Assembly (NCBI GenBank): GCA_012519635.1
Contig: JAAYPV010000005.1
Location: 1 to 51,373, forward strand
Source of the DNA: Clostridiales bacterium
GTDB lineage: Bacteria > Bacillota > Clostridia > Oscillospirales > Ruminococcaceae
DNA length: 51,373 nt
Direction: 5' to 3'
A program made the translations under genes and the position numbers. Shown here piece after piece: positions 27,574 to 37,852 of the stretch (positions within the stretch are counted from its first letter, which is position 1; the number at the start of each line of letters is the position of its first letter). The notes beneath the pieces are model-generated. The model had not been told where the DNA came from and ran no database searches. It worked only from the letters and a program-made list of their open reading frames with translations.

Positions 27574-30339
27574 ATGACTGATTCAGTCAAGGAAAAGGGA
27601 CAAAAGAAAAAAACACCCAAGATTTCTGTAAATTTCGCTGCAAAAGGTTTTAAAAACTGGGCATATAAAAACAGAATTTATATTCTGGCTTTTTTCATTC
27701 CGGCACTAATTACTTATATTGCCTATGCTATGTTTGATGTTTATCCTTTTGGGGACAACTCGGTTCTTGTTTTAGACCTTAATGGACAGTATGTTTACTA
27801 CTTTGAAGCGTTGAGGGATGCTTTTTGGGGAGATGGAAGCATTTTCTACAACTGGTCAAGGAATCTGTCAGGTGAATTTATGGGAATAATCGGGTACTAC
27901 TTGGCTAGCCCGTTCACTTTAATAGTAATGCTATTGCCACGCACTATGCTTTTGGGCAGCTTGCTTATCATGCAGTTATGTAAGGTTGGTGCATCAGGCG
28001 TTACATTTTGTTATTTCATGAGAAAAAGCAGGGATACAAAGCCTGTTAATACTTTAATTTTTTCAACAATGTATGCGGTAATGGGTTATACTGTTACCCA
28101 GCTTATGGACCCCATGTGGATTGACGGACTTGTATTTATGCCATTAATAATGCTAGGCGTTGAATATATTGTTGATTCAAAGAAAAAGATAAATTATATT
28201 ATTCCACTTGCGTGGATGTTTATTGCAAACTTCTATATAGGGTATATGGTAGGAATATTTACATTCCTCTATTTCTTATATTATGTTTTCTTTGGTTCAA
28301 CAAAGTTAAAACGCAATGTTTACGATATTTTTGTAGTATTCATGAGATTTGCAGGCAGTACTATCGTTGCACTGATGTGTTCTGCAGTAATGATACTACC
28401 TGTATATTATTCATTGAAATTAGGTAAATTTGATTTTACAACACCTGATTTCTCATTTAAGCTTCAGTTTACAGCGGCTGACTTCTTCTCTAAATTATTA
28501 CCATTAAGCTATGATACAGTAAGAAATGAGGGTATGCCTTCTATTTATGCTGGAGTATTGACAATTTTGATGTTGCCATTGTTCTATTTGAATACAGAAA
28601 TTCCTACAAGGGAAAAGGTGGGTAAATCCCTCCTCTTGACGATACTATTCTTTAGCATGTATATTAAACCAATCGATATGGCATGGCATGGTTTCCAGGT
28701 TCCAAACTGGCTACCATACAGATACTCCTTTATTTTCTCGTTTGTAATACTTACAATGGCAGTTGTTGCTTTTGAAAAGATTGAGGGAATCAGCAAGAAG
28801 GCTGTTGGAGGAAGCTTGTTCGGACTCATTGTATACTTGTTGTTGTTTGTTGATAAACAGCAATATGAGAATCTAGACAGTATGAGCTCAATATGGTTCA
28901 CTATTGCTTGTCTTGTAATATTTGCAGCCTTTATCAGTGTTATTATTGAAAACCCAAAAAGCAGGGTTATTTCAGTTGCAATATTGCTCGTTGTGGGAGT
29001 AGAGCTTGTTATCAATGCTAACCAGACATTCAAGGATATTGATAAGGATGTAACATATAGTAAGCATTCATCTTATTATGAAATAATAAACGCAGGTCGT
29101 GATGTTGTTAAAGGCATTGAAAAAAACGACGATACATTATTCAGGGCTGATAAAACATATTTTAGAACATCAAATGATGCACTTGCATTGGGCTTAAAGG
29201 GTATATCACATTCATCATCTCTTATGAATGCAAAGCTTCTTGATTTTATTGAGGCAATTGGATATGATGCGAGTGGCTTTGATTCACGATATACCGGTGC
29301 AACTCCTGTAGCTGACTCATTGCTTGGTATTAAGTATGTGCTTGACAAGGAGAAGCCAGGAAAAGAAAAGGTAAGTGAGTTATACGAACCTATTTATGAG
29401 TATAATATCATGAATAAGGACGGAAAGACTGTTAAGGATACTATAACAACTTATCTGAATCCAAATGCTCTTGCGATAGGCTATATGGCTGATGATGATA
29501 TTATGCAGGTTGGAAGGATGGAGTTGAAAAATCCTTTTGAAAACCAGAATACTCTTCTAGGTGCAATCACAGGTGATTTAGACAACAGCTATTATAAGCC
29601 ATTGGAGCTAAATGGTTCACCAGAGCTTAGAAATGTAACTCAAAGTGCATATGGAGACCAGATAAAATATACAGCGGATAAATCCGGTGACCCTACTGTT
29701 GAATATCATTTCTATGCTGAATCCAGCGACCCTGTTTATATGTTCTTGTATACAAGAAATCAGAAGAAGGTAAGGGTATGGGTAAGCACAAAGAAAAATG
29801 ATAAGGGCGAATTTATCACAGGTCAATTTACCGACCTTGGTAATTACTTTGAAAGACATGATTACAGGATTCTAAAGATAGGTAATTTTGAGCCTGGACA
29901 AGAGGTTGCAGTAAGATTGACTGTAACTAAGGGTGAGTACACAATAATTGCCGAGCCATACTTCTATTATCTTGATGTAGAAAAATATAATAACGCGATG
30001 AATAGACTAAAGGCTCAGCAGATGAATATAACTAATTGGAGTACTACAAAGATTGAGGGTACAGTTGAGGCTGAAAGCGGACAGGTTCTTATGACTTCCA
30101 TTCCTTACGAGCCAGGTTGGACTATTAAGGTTGATGGTAAGAAGGTGGAACCAATTGCTCTTGCAGATGCTCTGATAGGAATAAGGGTTCCTGCTGGAAC
30201 TCATGAAATCAAGATGACATTTATTCCTAAGGGCTTTGTACCGGGCTTAATATTTGCAATTATCGGCGTTGGATGTATTGTTTTCATTTATCTATATGAT
30301 AATAAGAAAATCAAATTTAAAAAAGGGACTAAAAAATAA
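27574..30339 (+). CDS. YfhO family membrane protein
   Basis: Large multi-TM protein with YfhO-type features (YPFGDNSVLVLDLNGQYVYYFEALRD, SIPYEPGWTIKVDGKKVEP). Confidence 0.92.
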   Translation: MTDSVKEKGQKKKTPKISVNFAAKGFKNWAYKNRIYILAFFIPALITYIAYAMFDVYPFGDNSVLVLDLNGQYVYYFEALRDAFWGDGSIFYNWSRNLSGEFMGIIGYYLASPFTLIVMLLPRTMLLGSLLIMQLCKVGASGVTFCYFMRKSRDTKPVNTLIFSTMYAVMGYTVTQLMDPMWIDGLVFMPLIMLGVEYIVDSKKKINYIIPLAWMFIANFYIGYMVGIFTFLYFLYYVFFGSTKLKRNVYDIFVVFMRFAGSTIVALMCSAVMILPVYYSLKLGKFDFTTPDFSFKLQFTAADFFSKLLPLSYDTVRNEGMPSIYAGVLTILMLPLFYLNTEIPTREKVGKSLLLTILFFSMYIKPIDMAWHGFQVPNWLPYRYSFIFSFVILTMAVVAFEKIEGISKKAVGGSLFGLIVYLLLFVDKQQYENLDSMSSIWFTIACLVIFAAFISVIIENPKSRVISVAILLVVGVELVINANQTFKDIDKDVTYSKHSSYYEIINAGRDVVKGIEKNDDTLFRADKTYFRTSNDALALGLKGISHSSSLMNAKLLDFIEAIGYDASGFDSRYTGATPVADSLLGIKYVLDKEKPGKEKVSELYEPIYEYNIMNKDGKTVKDTITTYLNPNALAIGYMADDDIMQVGRMELKNPFENQNTLLGAITGDLDNSYYKPLELNGSPELRNVTQSAYGDQIKYTADKSGDPTVEYHFYAESSDPVYMFLYTRNQKKVRVWVSTKKNDKGEFITGQFTDLGNYFERHDYRILKIGNFEPGQEVAVRLTVTKGEYTIIAEPYFYYLDVEKYNNAMNRLKAQQMNITNWSTTKIEGTVEAESGQVLMTSIPYEPGWTIKVDGKKVEPIALADALIGIRVPAGTHEIKMTFIPKGFVPGLIFAIIGVGCIVFIYLYDNKKIKFKKGTKK

Positions 30340-30400
30340 TAATGGAGTGAGGGCATTTTAACAGAATGTCCTCATTTTTCATATGAAAGGAGTAGAGCAT

Positions 30401-31000
30401 ATGACTATTCACTATGAGGTTGGCGACGGCCTATATTTAAATATTACAAATAAATGTCCATGTAATTGTGAGTTTTGCATAAGAAATAATGGCGATAATG
30501 CCTACGGTTCTGACCCATTATGGCTTGAACATGAGCCATCGCTTGAAGAAATTTATGCAGCACTTGATGAGGTTGATTTGAGTAAATATAAGGAAGTTGT
30601 TTTTTGCGGGTTTGGTGAGCCATTAGAAAGGCTTGATGATGTAATTGAGGTGTGTAAATATCTACGCAAAAGAAATTCACCTCCGATACGAATAAACACA
30701 AATGGTCTAGCTGATTTAATTAATGGAAAGCAAACTGCACATTTATTTAAGGATTTGGTTGATGTCATCTCCATAAGCCTAAATGCAGGCACTGAAAAGG
30801 AGTATCTCAGAGTCACAAAACCGAAATTTAAAGAAAATGCTTTTAAAGCTGTTCAAGATTTTTCAGTAGCCTGTAGAGAATATGTTCCCAAAGTAATGTT
30901 CACGGTGGTTGATGTTATATCAGAAAACGAAATAAAACAGGCGCAGGAAATTGCAGATAGGTTAGGGATTCCGTTAAGAGTGCGTAAGTATGATTCATAG
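30401..31000 (+). CDS. radical SAM protein, TatD-associated type
   Basis: MTIHYEVGDGLYLNITNKCPCNCEFCIRNNGD with CX3CX2C cluster motif; SD AAAGGAG. Confidence 0.9.
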   Translation: MTIHYEVGDGLYLNITNKCPCNCEFCIRNNGDNAYGSDPLWLEHEPSLEEIYAALDEVDLSKYKEVVFCGFGEPLERLDDVIEVCKYLRKRNSPPIRINTNGLADLINGKQTAHLFKDLVDVISISLNAGTEKEYLRVTKPKFKENAFKAVQDFSVACREYVPKVMFTVVDVISENEIKQAQEIADRLGIPLRVRKYDS

Positions 31001-31008
31001 TTTTTTTA

Positions 31009-31060
31009 AAGCTTTTTAAAAAAAGCTTGACCAAAAACTTTTATTTCGGATTATGGTTAA
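31009..31060 (-). repeat. dispersed intergenic repeat, copy B (inverted relative to copy A)
   Basis: Reverse complement reads AATTAACCATAATCCGAAATAAAAGTTTTTGGTCAAGCTTTTTTTAAAAAGC. Confidence 0.7.
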
Positions 31061-31087
31061 TTGGCAAGTTATAGTTAACTCACGAAC

Positions 31088-31118
31088 AGTTGTAGAAAAA
31101 TACAGGCGGCAGTTTGCC
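31088..31118 (+). repeat. 31-bp direct repeat, copy 1
   Basis: AGTTGTAGAAAAATACAGGCGGCAGTTTGCC, identical to 31184-31214. Confidence 0.9.
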
Positions 31119-31183
31119 ATTTCAGAAAGTAGAATAAATTAATTATGCCATATGGTTGAACTATGAATGGTCCTTGTAGATAA

Positions 31184-31214
31184 AGTTGTAGAAAAATACA
31201 GGCGGCAGTTTGCC
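31184..31214 (+). repeat. 31-bp direct repeat, copy 2
   Basis: AGTTGTAGAAAAATACAGGCGGCAGTTTGCC, identical to 31088-31118. Confidence 0.9.
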
Positions 31215-31292
31215 GTAGGTGCTTGAAGTTTTATTTTGAATATGATAAAATTAGAAAGTATTATTATTTTGGGTTAAGGAGTTAAATAAAGT

Positions 31293-32723
31293 ATGAAAAA
31301 TAGCTATGAAAGTCCCTTTTGCACAAGATATGCCAGTGAGGAAATGCAGTATATTTTTTCAGCGGATAAAAAGTTTACTACATGGAGAAAGCTTTGGGTT
31401 GCACTAGCAAGAGCAGAAATGAAGCTTGGCTTGCCTATTACTCAACAACAGGTTGAACAGCTTGAGGCAAATATTGACAATATTGATTATAAGGTTGCTG
31501 AGGAACGCGAAAGGCTTGTTCGACATGATGTAATGGCTCATGTTTACGCATATGGTGAGGTATGCCCTGATGCTAAAGGAATTATCCACTTAGGTGCTAC
31601 TTCGTGCTATGTTGGAGATAATACTGATATTATAATCATGCGTGATGCGTTAAAGGTTGTAAGAAGAAAGCTGATTAATGTTATCGCACAGCTTTCAGAT
31701 TTTGCTATGAAATATAAAGCGTTGCCTGCGCTTGCTTATACTCATTTACAGCCAGCACAGCTTACTACTGTTGGGAAGCGTGCAACCTTGTGGATAAATG
31801 AGCTGCTTATGGATTTAGAGGAAATTGAGTACAGACTTGAGAAATTAAAGCTATTGGGTTCAAAGGGTACAACTGGTACACAGGCGTCATTTGTTGAATT
31901 ATTCGAGGGTGATACAAAGAAGGTTAAGGAACTTGAAAGACTTATCGCTGAAGAAATGGGCTTTAAGGAGGTGGTTCCTGTTTCAGGTCAGACATACTCA
32001 AGAAAGGTGGATTCACAAATCCTAAGCACGCTAAGCGGTATTGCTCAATCGTGCAGTAAATTTTCAAATGATATAAGGATTTTACAAAGCTTCAAGGAAA
32101 TTGAAGAGCCATTTGAGAAGAATCAGATTGGCTCCTCAGCAATGGCATATAAGAGAAATCCTATGAGAAGTGAAAGAATTACCTCCATAGCTAGATATGT
32201 AATAATCAACAGCTTGAATCCTGCATTCACAGCGGGAACTCAATGGTTTGAGAGAACGCTTGATGATTCAGCAAACAAGAGGATTTCTGTTGCAGAGGCG
32301 TTTTTAGGCGTTGATGCTATACTTAATCTTATGATAAATGTAACAAGCGGGCTTGTAGTTTATCCTGAAATGATTCGTCAGAGAGTAATGCGTGAGCTTC
32401 CTTTCATGGCTACTGAAAATATCATGATGAGTGCTGTTAAAAAGGGAGGAGACAGACAGGAACTGCATGAGAAAATCAGGCAATATTCAATAGAGGCAGG
32501 TAGACAGGTTAAGGAAAAGGGTCTTGAAAACGATTTATGTGAGAGGATACTTGCTGATGATATGTTCAAGATTAACAAGGAAGAGCTTGATGAGATTTTG
32601 AAACCTGAAAGCTTTACAGGAAGAAGTGAAGAACAGGTTGAGGAGTATATTGAGCAGTATATCAGACCGATAATTGAGGCAAATAAAGATGTTTTAAATG
32701 AACAGGTTGAAATTAAAAATTAG
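31293..32723 (+). CDS. purB: adenylosuccinate lyase
   Basis: Fumarase/ASL signature GSSAMAYKRNPMRSE; HLGATSCYVGDNTD. Confidence 0.97.
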   Translation: MKNSYESPFCTRYASEEMQYIFSADKKFTTWRKLWVALARAEMKLGLPITQQQVEQLEANIDNIDYKVAEERERLVRHDVMAHVYAYGEVCPDAKGIIHLGATSCYVGDNTDIIIMRDALKVVRRKLINVIAQLSDFAMKYKALPALAYTHLQPAQLTTVGKRATLWINELLMDLEEIEYRLEKLKLLGSKGTTGTQASFVELFEGDTKKVKELERLIAEEMGFKEVVPVSGQTYSRKVDSQILSTLSGIAQSCSKFSNDIRILQSFKEIEEPFEKNQIGSSAMAYKRNPMRSERITSIARYVIINSLNPAFTAGTQWFERTLDDSANKRISVAEAFLGVDAILNLMINVTSGLVVYPEMIRQRVMRELPFMATENIMMSAVKKGGDRQELHEKIRQYSIEAGRQVKEKGLENDLCERILADDMFKINKEELDEILKPESFTGRSEEQVEEYIEQYIRPIIEANKDVLNEQVEIKN

Positions 32724-32778
32724 TTTGGCTTAATGTTCAAAAAACTTCAATAAAAAGCAAAAAAATTAGAAAATATGC

Positions 32779-32807
32779 TTGACTTTGGATAGGTTTTAGA
32801 ATATAAT
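32779..32807 (+). promoter_or_regulatory. secD-secF promoter
   Basis: TTGACT - 17 nt - TATAAT. Confidence 0.7.
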
Positions 32808-32919
32808 ATTATTTGATTGTCGAAATGTATTTATGTTCAGTGTAACAAACTTTATATGATGTGTTTGACGGATACTATGTAAATAACATTGCTGACATAA
32901 AAAAGAAGGAGGTTTGACT

Positions 32920-34299
32920 GTGAAAAAAGTAAAAAAACCCGTTTTCTTTATAGTGTTTGGTATTATTTTACTTTTTACTTATTCAGTATATGCTGGATTT
33001 GCAACTCAGTATGGAGATATAAAGACAATTCATATCAAAGGTCTTAAGGATATTCGTTTGGGTATTGACATAAGAGGTGGTGTTGATGTTTCATTCTCGC
33101 CTGATAATGATGTAAATGCCACTGATGCTGAGCTTGACTCCGCTATGGAGGTTATCAAGGTAAGGTTGTCAAAACTAAATATTAACGATTATGAAAGCTA
33201 TATTGATTATCAAAAGGACAAGCTGATAGTGCGTTTTCCATGGAAGGCTGATGAGGAGGACTTTGACCCTGAAAAAGCCGTAAAGGAATTAGGCGAAACT
33301 GCTATGTTAAAATTTATTGAGGGAACTGATATTACAGGTCCTGAGGTATTGACTGGTAAGGATGTTGTAAGTGCATATTCACAGACACAGTATGATAGAA
33401 ATGGAGCATTACAGAATGTTGTTGTGTTAAAGCTTTCTGAAGAGGGAAAATCAAAGTTCGGTGAGGCAACAACAAGACTTTACTCACAGGCGGGAGTAAT
33501 TTCAATCTGGATGGATGATACAAATATTTCATCAGCAACAGTAAGTGAACCTATTACAGATGGTGAGGCAATAATTACAGGCTCATTTACAGGTGCAGAT
33601 GCAAAGGCGCTTGCTGACAAGATTAATTCGGGTGCGTTGCCATTTAAGCTAAAGACCTCAAGCTTTAAGACAATTTCACCTACAATGGGTGAGGGTGCTC
33701 TTGATTCTATGGTTTTAGGTGGAATTATTGCATTCTGTCTTGTAGCACTTTTCATGATTTTCACATATAGATTACCTGGATTTGTAGCAGCAATTGCGTT
33801 GCTAGGACAGATGGCAGGAACGCTTGCAATTGTTTCGGGATACTTTGGATTTATGCCTAGTTCAACACTTACAATACCAGGTATTGCAGGTATTATTCTT
33901 TCAATAGGTATGGGTGTTGACGCAAATATTATTACCTCCGAAAGGATTAAAGAGGAAATCAATGCGGGCAAGTCACTTGATACAGCATTAAGGCTTGGCT
34001 ACGATAGAGCATTCACATCAATTTTTGACGGAAATATTACAGTTATTATAGTAGCAGCAGTTCTTATGGGAGCATTTGGAGCTCCTGATGGCTTTTTTGC
34101 AAAAATGCTAAATATAGTATTTAGATATTTTGGTGTATCAACAAACAGTACAATTTATTCATTTGGATTTACACTTCTCGCAGGAGTTATCTTAAACTTT
34201 GTAATGGGTGTATTAGCATCAAGATTAATGCTATTTTCACTGTCTAAGTTTAAAGCCTTCAGAAATCCAAAGCTTTATGGAGGTGCTGATAGTGAGTAA
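32920..34299 (+). CDS. secD: protein translocase subunit SecD
   Basis: LGIDIRGGVDV, GMGVDANIITSERIKEE; GTG 32920 correctly spaced from AAGGAGG. Confidence 0.95.
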   Translation: MKKVKKPVFFIVFGIILLFTYSVYAGFATQYGDIKTIHIKGLKDIRLGIDIRGGVDVSFSPDNDVNATDAELDSAMEVIKVRLSKLNINDYESYIDYQKDKLIVRFPWKADEEDFDPEKAVKELGETAMLKFIEGTDITGPEVLTGKDVVSAYSQTQYDRNGALQNVVVLKLSEEGKSKFGEATTRLYSQAGVISIWMDDTNISSATVSEPITDGEAIITGSFTGADAKALADKINSGALPFKLKTSSFKTISPTMGEGALDSMVLGGIIAFCLVALFMIFTYRLPGFVAAIALLGQMAGTLAIVSGYFGFMPSSTLTIPGIAGIILSIGMGVDANIITSERIKEEINAGKSLDTALRLGYDRAFTSIFDGNITVIIVAAVLMGAFGAPDGFFAKMLNIVFRYFGVSTNSTIYSFGFTLLAGVILNFVMGVLASRLMLFSLSKFKAFRNPKLYGGADSE

Positions 34300-35251
34300 T
34301 ACAAAAAAATATTATGATTTTGTAGGAAAAGGCAAGATATTCATAGCGATATCTGTTGTGTTGATGATTATCACAGTGATTGTAGCATTTTTTGGTGTTA
34401 AGGTTTCGATAGAATTTAAGGGTGGTACAATTCTCACATATTCATATGTTGGAGACATTGATTTAAATAAAGCTCAGCTAGAGCTTGAAAAAATTGTTGG
34501 AAGCAATGTTAATATTCAACAGGGTGAAAATATTCAGAATGAAACAAAAAACATTACAATATCCTTTGGTTCAGATGAAGGTCTAACAGTTGAAAAGCAG
34601 GCTGACATTACCTCCAAGCTAAAAGAGATTTATGCTGATAATGATATTAACATATTGGACTCAAATGATGTAAATCCGACAGCAGGAAAGCAATTTTTTA
34701 TTAAATGTATGGTTGCGGTATTGTTTGCAACAGTTCTTCTCGTTGTATATATCGCATGGAGATTTAAAAGAATTAGTGGCTGGTCTGCTGGAGTATGTGC
34801 AATTTTAGCTCTTTTGCATGATGCATTTTTCGTATTTGCAACCTTTGTGTTCTGTGGCTTTGAGCTGGACTCTAATTTTATTGCAGTAATTCTCACGATA
34901 TTTGGTTATTCAGTTAATGATACAATTGTAATTTACGATAGAATTAGAGAGAATAAAAAGCTATTGCCAAAGGAAGATTTAAAAACACTTGTAAACATCA
35001 GTTTAAATCAGACGATTGGTCGTTCGCTAAGAACATCTGGTATGGCTATATTGTCAGTAACAGTTGTTGCGATTGTGGCAGTGATTAATAATATTGACTC
35101 AATCATGAGCTTTACATTACCATTGATTGTTGGTATGGTATTCGGTTCATATTCATCAATTTGTATTGTTCCTTCAATATGGCATTGGTGGAATAACCGC
35201 AAGGAGAATAAACCTAAGGATGCCAAAAAGGGTACAAAGGCAAAAGCATAG
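34292..35251 (+). CDS. secF: protein translocase subunit SecF
   Basis: EFKGGTILTYSY, GYSVNDTIVIYDRIRENKK. Confidence 0.95.
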   Translation: MSNTKKYYDFVGKGKIFIAISVVLMIITVIVAFFGVKVSIEFKGGTILTYSYVGDIDLNKAQLELEKIVGSNVNIQQGENIQNETKNITISFGSDEGLTVEKQADITSKLKEIYADNDINILDSNDVNPTAGKQFFIKCMVAVLFATVLLVVYIAWRFKRISGWSAGVCAILALLHDAFFVFATFVFCGFELDSNFIAVILTIFGYSVNDTIVIYDRIRENKKLLPKEDLKTLVNISLNQTIGRSLRTSGMAILSVTVVAIVAVINNIDSIMSFTLPLIVGMVFGSYSSICIVPSIWHWWNNRKENKPKDAKKGTKAKA

Positions 35252-35276
35252 TATATAAAATATTTTATATTTAACT

Positions 35277-35308
35277 AAAAAGCACCTTGATAAACAGGTG
35301 CTTTTTGT
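35277..35308 (+). terminator. terminator after secF
   Basis: AAAAAGCACCT-TGATAAAC-AGGTGCTTTTTGTG. Confidence 0.85.
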
Positions 35309-35420
35309 GTTATAATTAACAAAGGATTAAGATAGATAAATTTATAGTATAAAGCATAAAGGAAGTTTAACTGTTGAACAAGGTTTAGATTATACTTATA
35401 ATTTTATGAGGTGTTTTTTA

Positions 35421-36215
35421 ATGAGAATTGGTGTTTCAACAGCCTGTTTGTATCCTGATTTACTAGAGGATTCGCTTGTCAACCTGCTGGATAGTGGAGT
35501 CAACCATGTTGAAATATTTGTAAATACAGATAGTGAACTTGATAAGAAATTTGTTAGAAAAATTGCTGATATATTGAATAGTTACGATGCAACATGTAAA
35601 TCGCTACACCCTTATACCTGTGCTATGGAGCCGATGATGTTTTTTTCAAATTATGAACGCAGAGTAGTTGATGTGTTGGAATATTATAAAAAATATTTTG
35701 AGGCAATGAATATTCTGGGCGCAGATATTTTTGTATTTCATGGTAATAAGGCTGTGTTACAAACACCTGATGAATTTTATTTTGAGATATTCGCAAGACT
35801 TGTTAATGTGGGTAAGGAGTTCGGTATAATTGTTGCTCAGGAGAATGTCTCAAGATGTCAGAGTTCCACGCTGAGATTTCAGAAGGCAATGTGTAAAGCG
35901 TTGGGTGAGGATGCTAAATTTATTTTGGATACGAAACAAGCAATCCGTTCTGGCGAATGTCCATTTGAAACAGTTTGTGAGTTGAAACAGCATATAGTCC
36001 ATGTTCATATCAGTGATTACGGGAAAAAAGGTGATTGTTTACCGATAGGCAATGGGGAATTTGAAGTAAAAACTTTTATGGCATTACTTCATGATGTGGG
36101 CTTTGACGGCTCGGTTATGCTGGAGTTATACAGGCATAATTTTAATGATGTAAATGATTTGCTAGATAATTTCAATACACTTAAAGAAATGGTTAAATCA
36201 ATAGAGGAGGCATAG
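35421..36215 (+). CDS. sugar phosphate isomerase/epimerase (xylose isomerase-like TIM barrel)
   Basis: AP endonuclease 2/TIM-barrel features (FVFHGNKAVL, VHVHISDYGKKGDCLPIGNGEF). Confidence 0.85.
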   Translation: MRIGVSTACLYPDLLEDSLVNLLDSGVNHVEIFVNTDSELDKKFVRKIADILNSYDATCKSLHPYTCAMEPMMFFSNYERRVVDVLEYYKKYFEAMNILGADIFVFHGNKAVLQTPDEFYFEIFARLVNVGKEFGIIVAQENVSRCQSSTLRFQKAMCKALGEDAKFILDTKQAIRSGECPFETVCELKQHIVHVHISDYGKKGDCLPIGNGEFEVKTFMALLHDVGFDGSVMLELYRHNFNDVNDLLDNFNTLKEMVKSIEEA

Positions 36216-36219
36216 TTTA

Positions 36220-36672
36220 ATGAAATGTCCGTTTTGCGATTATGAGGATACAAAGGTTATTGACTCTCGACCGTCGGATTCAAAGATACGCAGAAGGCGT
36301 GAATGTATTAAATGTCAAAAAAGGTTTACAACATTTGAAGTGGTGGAAATGCCGTTGCTTATGGTGCAAAAAAAAGATGGTTCTGTTGAACCATTTGACA
36401 GGAATAAATTGATTACAGGAATTTACAGCTCGATTAAGAAAAGGCCTGTCAGCGTTGATGCAGTATCAAAAATGGTGGATAGCCTTGAAAGCTATTATGC
36501 TAATGAAATGAGAAATCAGATAACAACTGCTGAAATTGGTGATATGGTGCTTGAGAAGTTAAAAGAGATAGATTTAATTGCGTATATACGCTTTGCGTCT
36601 GTGTATAAGGAGTTTACTGATATTGATAGTTTTATTAAGGTAATATCAGAGTTGTCCGTTGGAAAGGAATAA
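36220..36672 (+). CDS. nrdR: transcriptional repressor NrdR
   Basis: MKCPFCDYEDTKVIDSRPSDSKIRRRRECIKCQKRFTTFE zinc ribbon plus ATP-cone. Confidence 0.97.
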   Translation: MKCPFCDYEDTKVIDSRPSDSKIRRRRECIKCQKRFTTFEVVEMPLLMVQKKDGSVEPFDRNKLITGIYSSIKKRPVSVDAVSKMVDSLESYYANEMRNQITTAEIGDMVLEKLKEIDLIAYIRFASVYKEFTDIDSFIKVISELSVGKE

Positions 36673-36817
36673 AATTGTAGTAAATAACGAAAAAGCTATC
36701 AGTTAAGGCTGGTTGATTAGCAAATTTAACAAAAAAATAAAATCGTATAGAAATTTATTTTTTAATATGTTATTATAAATGTACCTTTTATTATTAAATT
36801 AAATTGGGGGGTTCTTT

Positions 36818-37222
36818 ATGAACAATAATATATTTGATACACCTGATAGAACTGGGGAGTTTGATTCAGCGGATATCCAGAATACATCTGTAATTTGTGG
36901 TATTTCCTATATTCCACCGTTGTTCTTTCTTCCATTAGTAGTTAACTCAAATTCTCGCTTTGGCAAATTCCATGCAAATCAGGCATTACTTGCATTGCTA
37001 TACTCTTTTGCATCAGGTGTTGTTGGTTCGGTTTTGTTCGTTGTATTCGGTATTTTGGGAGAAATTCCGATTATGGGCTGGTTATTTGATATAATTGGTG
37101 TACTTATCGGCTTGGCATTAGGTCTTTCTGCATTTGTAATGGTAGTTGTAGGAATGATTAACGGCTTTTCTGGCAAGGCGAAGGAGTTGCCTGTAATTGG
37201 CAAGTTTACGATTTTAAAATAG
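36818..37222 (+). CDS. small multi-TM protein (DUF4870-like)
   Basis: Strong hydrophobic segments; SYIPPLFFLPLVVNSNSRFGKFHANQALLALL. Confidence 0.75.
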   Translation: MNNNIFDTPDRTGEFDSADIQNTSVICGISYIPPLFFLPLVVNSNSRFGKFHANQALLALLYSFASGVVGSVLFVVFGILGEIPIMGWLFDIIGVLIGLALGLSAFVMVVVGMINGFSGKAKELPVIGKFTILK

Positions 37223-37227
37223 TATCA

Positions 37228-37258
37228 TAAAAAAAGTGGTGCATAGCACCATTTTTTA
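37228..37258. terminator. bidirectional terminator
   Basis: AAAAAAAGTGGTGC-ATA-GCACCATTTTTT between convergent genes. Confidence 0.85.
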
Positions 37259-37720
37259 TTAAAACAAGGTTTCTTCTTTTAGTCCCATCATAAATCCGTT
37301 TGTATCTGCGGAATAAATGTGACCGCCGATAATTCTATCATTATAGATAATTAAAACGGCTTTTACATTTTTTCTGTTGTTGGGGTAATTTGTGATATCA
37401 TATGTATACTGGGTTGCTTTCACGCCCTTGTAATCGCTTAAATCAAAGCCTTGCAGGCGTTGTATTTCATTGTATTTTTCATATGTCTTATTGAATTTAT
37501 GCGGAATATTGATGTTTTCTTCGATAAAATTATTTTCATCCACCTTCCAGCCACATTGGTTGAGGTATAAAAGCCTGCTGTTATTATCTGGATAGGTTTT
37601 GCCGGATGCTTCTGCTGGTTTTTGCACTTTTGAAATAAATATCATACCGATTAACAACAGGCTTGTAATTATAAGTAAAACAGTAACGATTTTTTTGAGT
37701 TTTTTAAGTGAAATAACCAT
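37259..37720 (-). CDS. DUF4830-like membrane-anchored protein
   Basis: N-terminal TM and NNSRLLYLNQCGWKVDE motif. Confidence 0.75.
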   Translation of the reverse strand: MVISLKKLKKIVTVLLIITSLLLIGMIFISKVQKPAEASGKTYPDNNSRLLYLNQCGWKVDENNFIEENINIPHKFNKTYEKYNEIQRLQGFDLSDYKGVKATQYTYDITNYPNNRKNVKAVLIIYNDRIIGGHIYSADTNGFMMGLKEETLF

Positions 37721-37852
37721 AAAACTTCTCCTTTTTGCTATATATAAAGTCTGTTATACATATTTATATGGTGGATATATCAAAATAAGAATAGAATAGT
37801 TTAATTATTTTAAGATTTATGCATAATGGATATATTTTGAAAGGAATGCTTT

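Noticed and set aside
27574-30339. Novel giant membrane toxin/defence protein
   Set aside because: Sequence features fit the known YfhO membrane protein family; no companion immunity or defence genes nearby.
31088-31214. CRISPR array
   Set aside because: Only two repeat units, a ~65-nt spacer and no cas genes anywhere in the window.
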